The translations under genes were made by a program, and so were the position numbers. Under the pieces are notes generated by a model. That model saw only the letters and a list, made by a program, of their open reading frames with translations. It was not told where the DNA came from and searched no databases. Shown piece after piece: positions 61,701 to 64,000 of a stretch of 64,000 nucleotides of DNA (position 1 is the stretch's first letter; each line of letters begins with the position of its first letter). The DNA is taken from assembly GCA_023231475.1 (NCBI GenBank), contig JALJEE010001494.1:56890-120889 (forward strand). Direction: 5' to 3'. The DNA comes from Seison nebaliae (lineage: Eukaryota; Rotifera; Pararotatoria; Seisonacea; Seisonidae).

Positions 61701-63203
61701 ATTTGGTGATGGAAATTGATCATCTGTATAACTTCCAGCTGATTTCCATCCACTACATCCTAATGCATCAGAGAAACGACAAATATTATTACTCTCACTA
61801 TCACATTTGCGAATACACCAAGGAATCGTACAGAATGGAGATATGATACGTTCATATGAATGAATTCCAATTCGTTCTTCTTGCAAAATTCGATATCGTT
61901 CTTTGAAGAGAGGCGATATATTATCCAATAATGTAACGATGGATTGATAAATGGAATTATTAGTGGATGTATGACGAAATTGACGATTAGTAGATTCGTT
62001 GAGGAAGAATCCTCGAACATTCGCCGTTATATGAAATTCTTTCTTTTCCAATGTCTCCGCTATCAAATACAACAAATCGCCTTGTAATTTTCTGAATGGA
62101 CTGACTGGATTATATTCAGATATCTTTATCGAAATTAAACAAGGAGGAGATTTACTGAAGTTAGGATGAAGCAATTTCAAATTATATTCATCATCATTCA
62201 AACCGTTTTGATGGTTTTCATTTATCAAATTTTCATTCGATTTATTTGTTGGTGATGATGATTTCTTCTTATTTTTCAATGATTTCTCCATATTACTCTC
62301 TTTCGCTATCGAATCAGCGTATGATATCGACTTGCCACAATAATATCCTTGAATGGAACAATGTTCGAAATAATCGGTCGTCGTAATCAATTCTTGGAAA
62401 TGTTTCAAATGAATTCGAACAGTTCTCATTGTAAATTGTTCATCGATCATTATTAATAATGGTTTTATCTCCACCAATTCATTCATTTGTTGTACTCCAT
62501 TTTCTTTCTTATTATTATCCAATGATGATGATGTTACCATCGATAATGATTGTTGAACTAATAATGAATTATTCATTTGAATCTTTTGCACCAATTGTTC
62601 AGGTAGAGCACTTCGCACTTCCGTAAAAGCATCTAATGGTCGTCCTGGTTCGAATTTATTAATTTCTCGAGTTTTTTCCGTTTCCTGAAGTTTTTGTTGA
62701 TCCATCAAATATTTGGGATCGTCATATTCTTCGGGAATTTGAGAAGTGTGAAGAATTAGAGAAAAATTCGTCCGATGACAAACGTCTTCACGATCCATAA
62801 TATTCTGATGTAATTCCTGCACCAATTCATATGTCGTCACGGGAATTTCAATAACATCCAACTCTTTTAATTCCGCATCCGAAATCGAAAATTTACCGTT
62901 TCTCTTATGTTTCTTCTCTCGATTCTCGTCAACGAATTTCAAATAATTCTGTTGTTGTTGAATCATTTTATTGGTGGGATTGGTGACTATTCTAATCGTA
63001 AATGGATAATCGCCTTCTAATAAATTCTCATAAAATTTATCATCATTCTCATCGATTACCGGTTGGACGTCTTCGGACGGAGGCACATTCTCCAATTTTT
63101 CATTCGTTAATATATCTTTTTCTTTCTCAATTATCGGATTATCCATTTCACTCTCAATCTTCCTACTACTCTCCACCAATTCTTCTTTCATTTCGCCAGT
63201 CAT
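58730..63203 (-). CDS. CLUH: Clustered mitochondria protein homologue
   Basis: Exons 61274-63203, 61120-61212, 60908-61080, 58849-60858 and 58730-58801 (introns 61, 39, 49 and 47 bp) give 1,425 aa (human CLUH 1,309). Domain order is that of the family. It begins with an acidic N-terminus and a CLU_N ubiquitin-like region (ELVQELHQNIMDREDVCHRT). The CLU domain follows (RDWNDEFQSTRELP, GNLMAINPGEDRKIQMFIWN, SFGFDVKRHYEDLGGDAAAY, IIPG joined to ILEREQDNSVVYGSSDFGK, and GVLGNDRRMYLLDMMRTFP). After these come MQKRGINLRYLGDIIDRL and a TPR superhelix (about residues 1140-1370). CLUH binds mRNAs for mitochondrial proteins in the cytosol and controls mitochondrial distribution. An acceptor ends 15 bases before the chosen ATG and the frame stays open to it, so a further N-terminal exon is possible. 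The Gln/His-rich insert in the middle is lineage-specific. Confidence 0.95.
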
Positions 63204-63442
63204 TTCATCAGACTTTTCTGGAAAATAAATGAGAAATTTCCACTAAAATTTATCCAAATTCTAATTCAAAATAATTTTTTGTCTATAAAAAACTTCACTT
63301 ATTACCGAAAATTTATTTTATAACAAACAAACAACAAAAATGGGATTTGGATAGAAGATAAAAAAGTCTAAATTTTCGTGATCAGAAATGAAGAATATTT
63401 TATTAGAATTCTTTTGTACGATTATATCGTATTCAATTCTGT

Positions 63443-63646
63443 TTAGTAGCAGCTACAGTCAATTTGAAGAAGATTTATCAATGCGGCAATACCATAACTC
63501 TGTTTCAACTCGAATTTAAACAAATCTTTATGGAAATTCCTTCTCCCATTCAACTCTTCATCTTTCTTCCATTTTTCTCTTTCAAATTGTGAGCTCATCG
63601 CCATTTCACTACGATTGATCACGCTTCTCACATCCCACACGGACCA
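63443..63646 (-). CDS. Terminal exon of an unidentified gene (partial)
   Basis: The exon follows a TTTGTTAG acceptor and is open from its first codon (WSVWDVRSVINRSE) through a charged segment (FEREKWKKDEELNGRRNF) to SYGIAALINLLQIDCSCY and a stop, 67 residues. It probably belongs to a gene extending past the end of the window on the minus strand. It could also be a 53-aa gene starting at the first internal ATG (about 63604). No family is recognised. Confidence 0.4.
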   Translation of the reverse strand, partial: WSVWDVRSVINRSEMAMSSQFEREKWKKDEELNGRRNFHKDLFKFELKQSYGIAALINLLQIDCSCY

Positions 63647-63776
63647 CTAACAAATCCAGAAATTTTATTTCCATTTCTCCTTACGGAAATTTAATATTCA
63701 GAAAGGAATATATCTATCATATTTTATCTGCATATGAATTAAGCACACAAATATCTAATTTTCCTGTCAATGTTAT

Positions 63777-63846
63777 AACTTCGTGGCGGAACGGTAGCGC
63801 GTTCCACTTCAGATCGAAAGGCTCCGAGTGCGGGTTGTCGGGGTTG
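63777..63846 (+). tRNA. Degenerate tRNA-Trp-like sequence with UCA anticodon (probable pseudogene or SINE relic)
   Basis: The 7-bp acceptor stem pairs fully if G-U pairs are allowed (AACTTCG with CGGGGTT). A good internal A box (TGGCGGAACGG) and the D-arm AACGGTAGCGCG closely follow eukaryotic tRNA-Trp. The anticodon loop is CTTCAGA, so the anticodon is TCA (UCA) rather than CCA, and the anticodon stem has one mismatch. The T-arm is two bases short and its B box is degraded (GGGTTGTCGGG instead of GGTTCGANTCC). A T-run follows at about 63852. It most likely is not a working tRNA. Confidence 0.55.
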
Positions 63847-64000
63847 ATATAATTTTTTTAAAAAAATAATAAAAGAGAAATGGTCTGGATTCGATTTAAG
63901 TTTCTGAATGAAGAATAAGAATAAATTTAAATGGTAAACATATAAAATCTGATTCCCAATGAATTATAATTATATTGTTCCTTGTCTGTTCGTATTATAT
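63847..64000. other. AT-rich window end
   Basis: Nothing is identifiable beyond the T-run that follows the tRNA-like sequence. Confidence 0.5.

Noticed and set aside
1-64000. Retroviral, LTR or Polinton-type elements and phage-like or toxin-antitoxin systems
   Set aside because: No reverse transcriptase, integrase, capsid or envelope similarity, no long terminal repeats, and no prokaryotic gene organisation were seen.

Overview
The window is nuclear DNA from an animal with a compact, AT-rich genome. The evidence is the gene content (metabotropic glutamate receptor, adducin, CLUH, a MARF1-like LOTUS protein, mitochondrial seryl-tRNA synthetase, a FUT10/11-type fucosyltransferase) and the splicing: almost every junction I could resolve by phase uses a GT-AG intron of 38-83 bp. 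Long Asn, His, Gln, Ser and Thr tracts, trinucleotide repeats, an arachnid-style eight-cysteine knottin precursor and a MARF1 without a NYN nuclease domain suggest an ecdysozoan, perhaps a small-genome arthropod such as a mite. That assignment is an inference. MORN3 and the dynein-2 light chain DYNLT2B show that cilia (or ciliary genes) are retained.

Layout. 1-5.7 kb is largely non-coding and holds a foldback/MITE element near 0.9-1.35 kb. 5.7-10.7 kb (+) is a group II-like metabotropic glutamate receptor with a very long low-complexity tail. 11.5-12.8 kb (+) is a PLP enzyme of the ACC deaminase/D-cysteine desulfhydrase family. 14.0-31.6 kb (-) is the adducin gene. Its last two exons, which encode the MARCKS-like tail, are separated from the rest by a 14.7-kb intron, and a 3,070-codon intronless ORF lies inside that intron on the same strand. 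33-38 kb holds a Pro-rich protein (-), MORN3 (+), a small secreted Arg/Gly/Tyr protein (-) and a chromodomain gene with tiny exons (-). 38.4-45.7 kb (+) holds the MARF1-like and SAFB-like RNA-binding proteins. 46.4-51.2 kb holds DYNLT2B (-), AHCY (+) and mitochondrial SerRS (-). 51.9-56.7 kb holds a DHHC palmitoyltransferase (+) tail-to-tail with the fucosyltransferase (-), whose intron carries a hAT-type MITE with an 8-bp target duplication. 56.8-63.6 kb holds a small membrane protein (-), the knottin (+), CLUH (-) and an orphan 3' exon (-). The window ends in a degenerate tRNA-Trp-like sequence with a UCA anticodon.

The genes do not form a pathway; this is an ordinary eukaryotic neighbourhood. 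Shared themes are membrane skeleton and signalling (adducin, mGluR, DHHC), post-transcriptional control (MARF1-like, SAFB-like, CLUH) and cilia (MORN3, DYNLT2B). I saw no clearly new multi-gene system. The strongest leads are the nested giant gene in adducin, the divergent chromodomain, the knottin, the hAT MITE and the UCA-anticodon tRNA relic. Exon borders were set by hand from homology plus phase-consistent GT-AG sites and have no transcript support.
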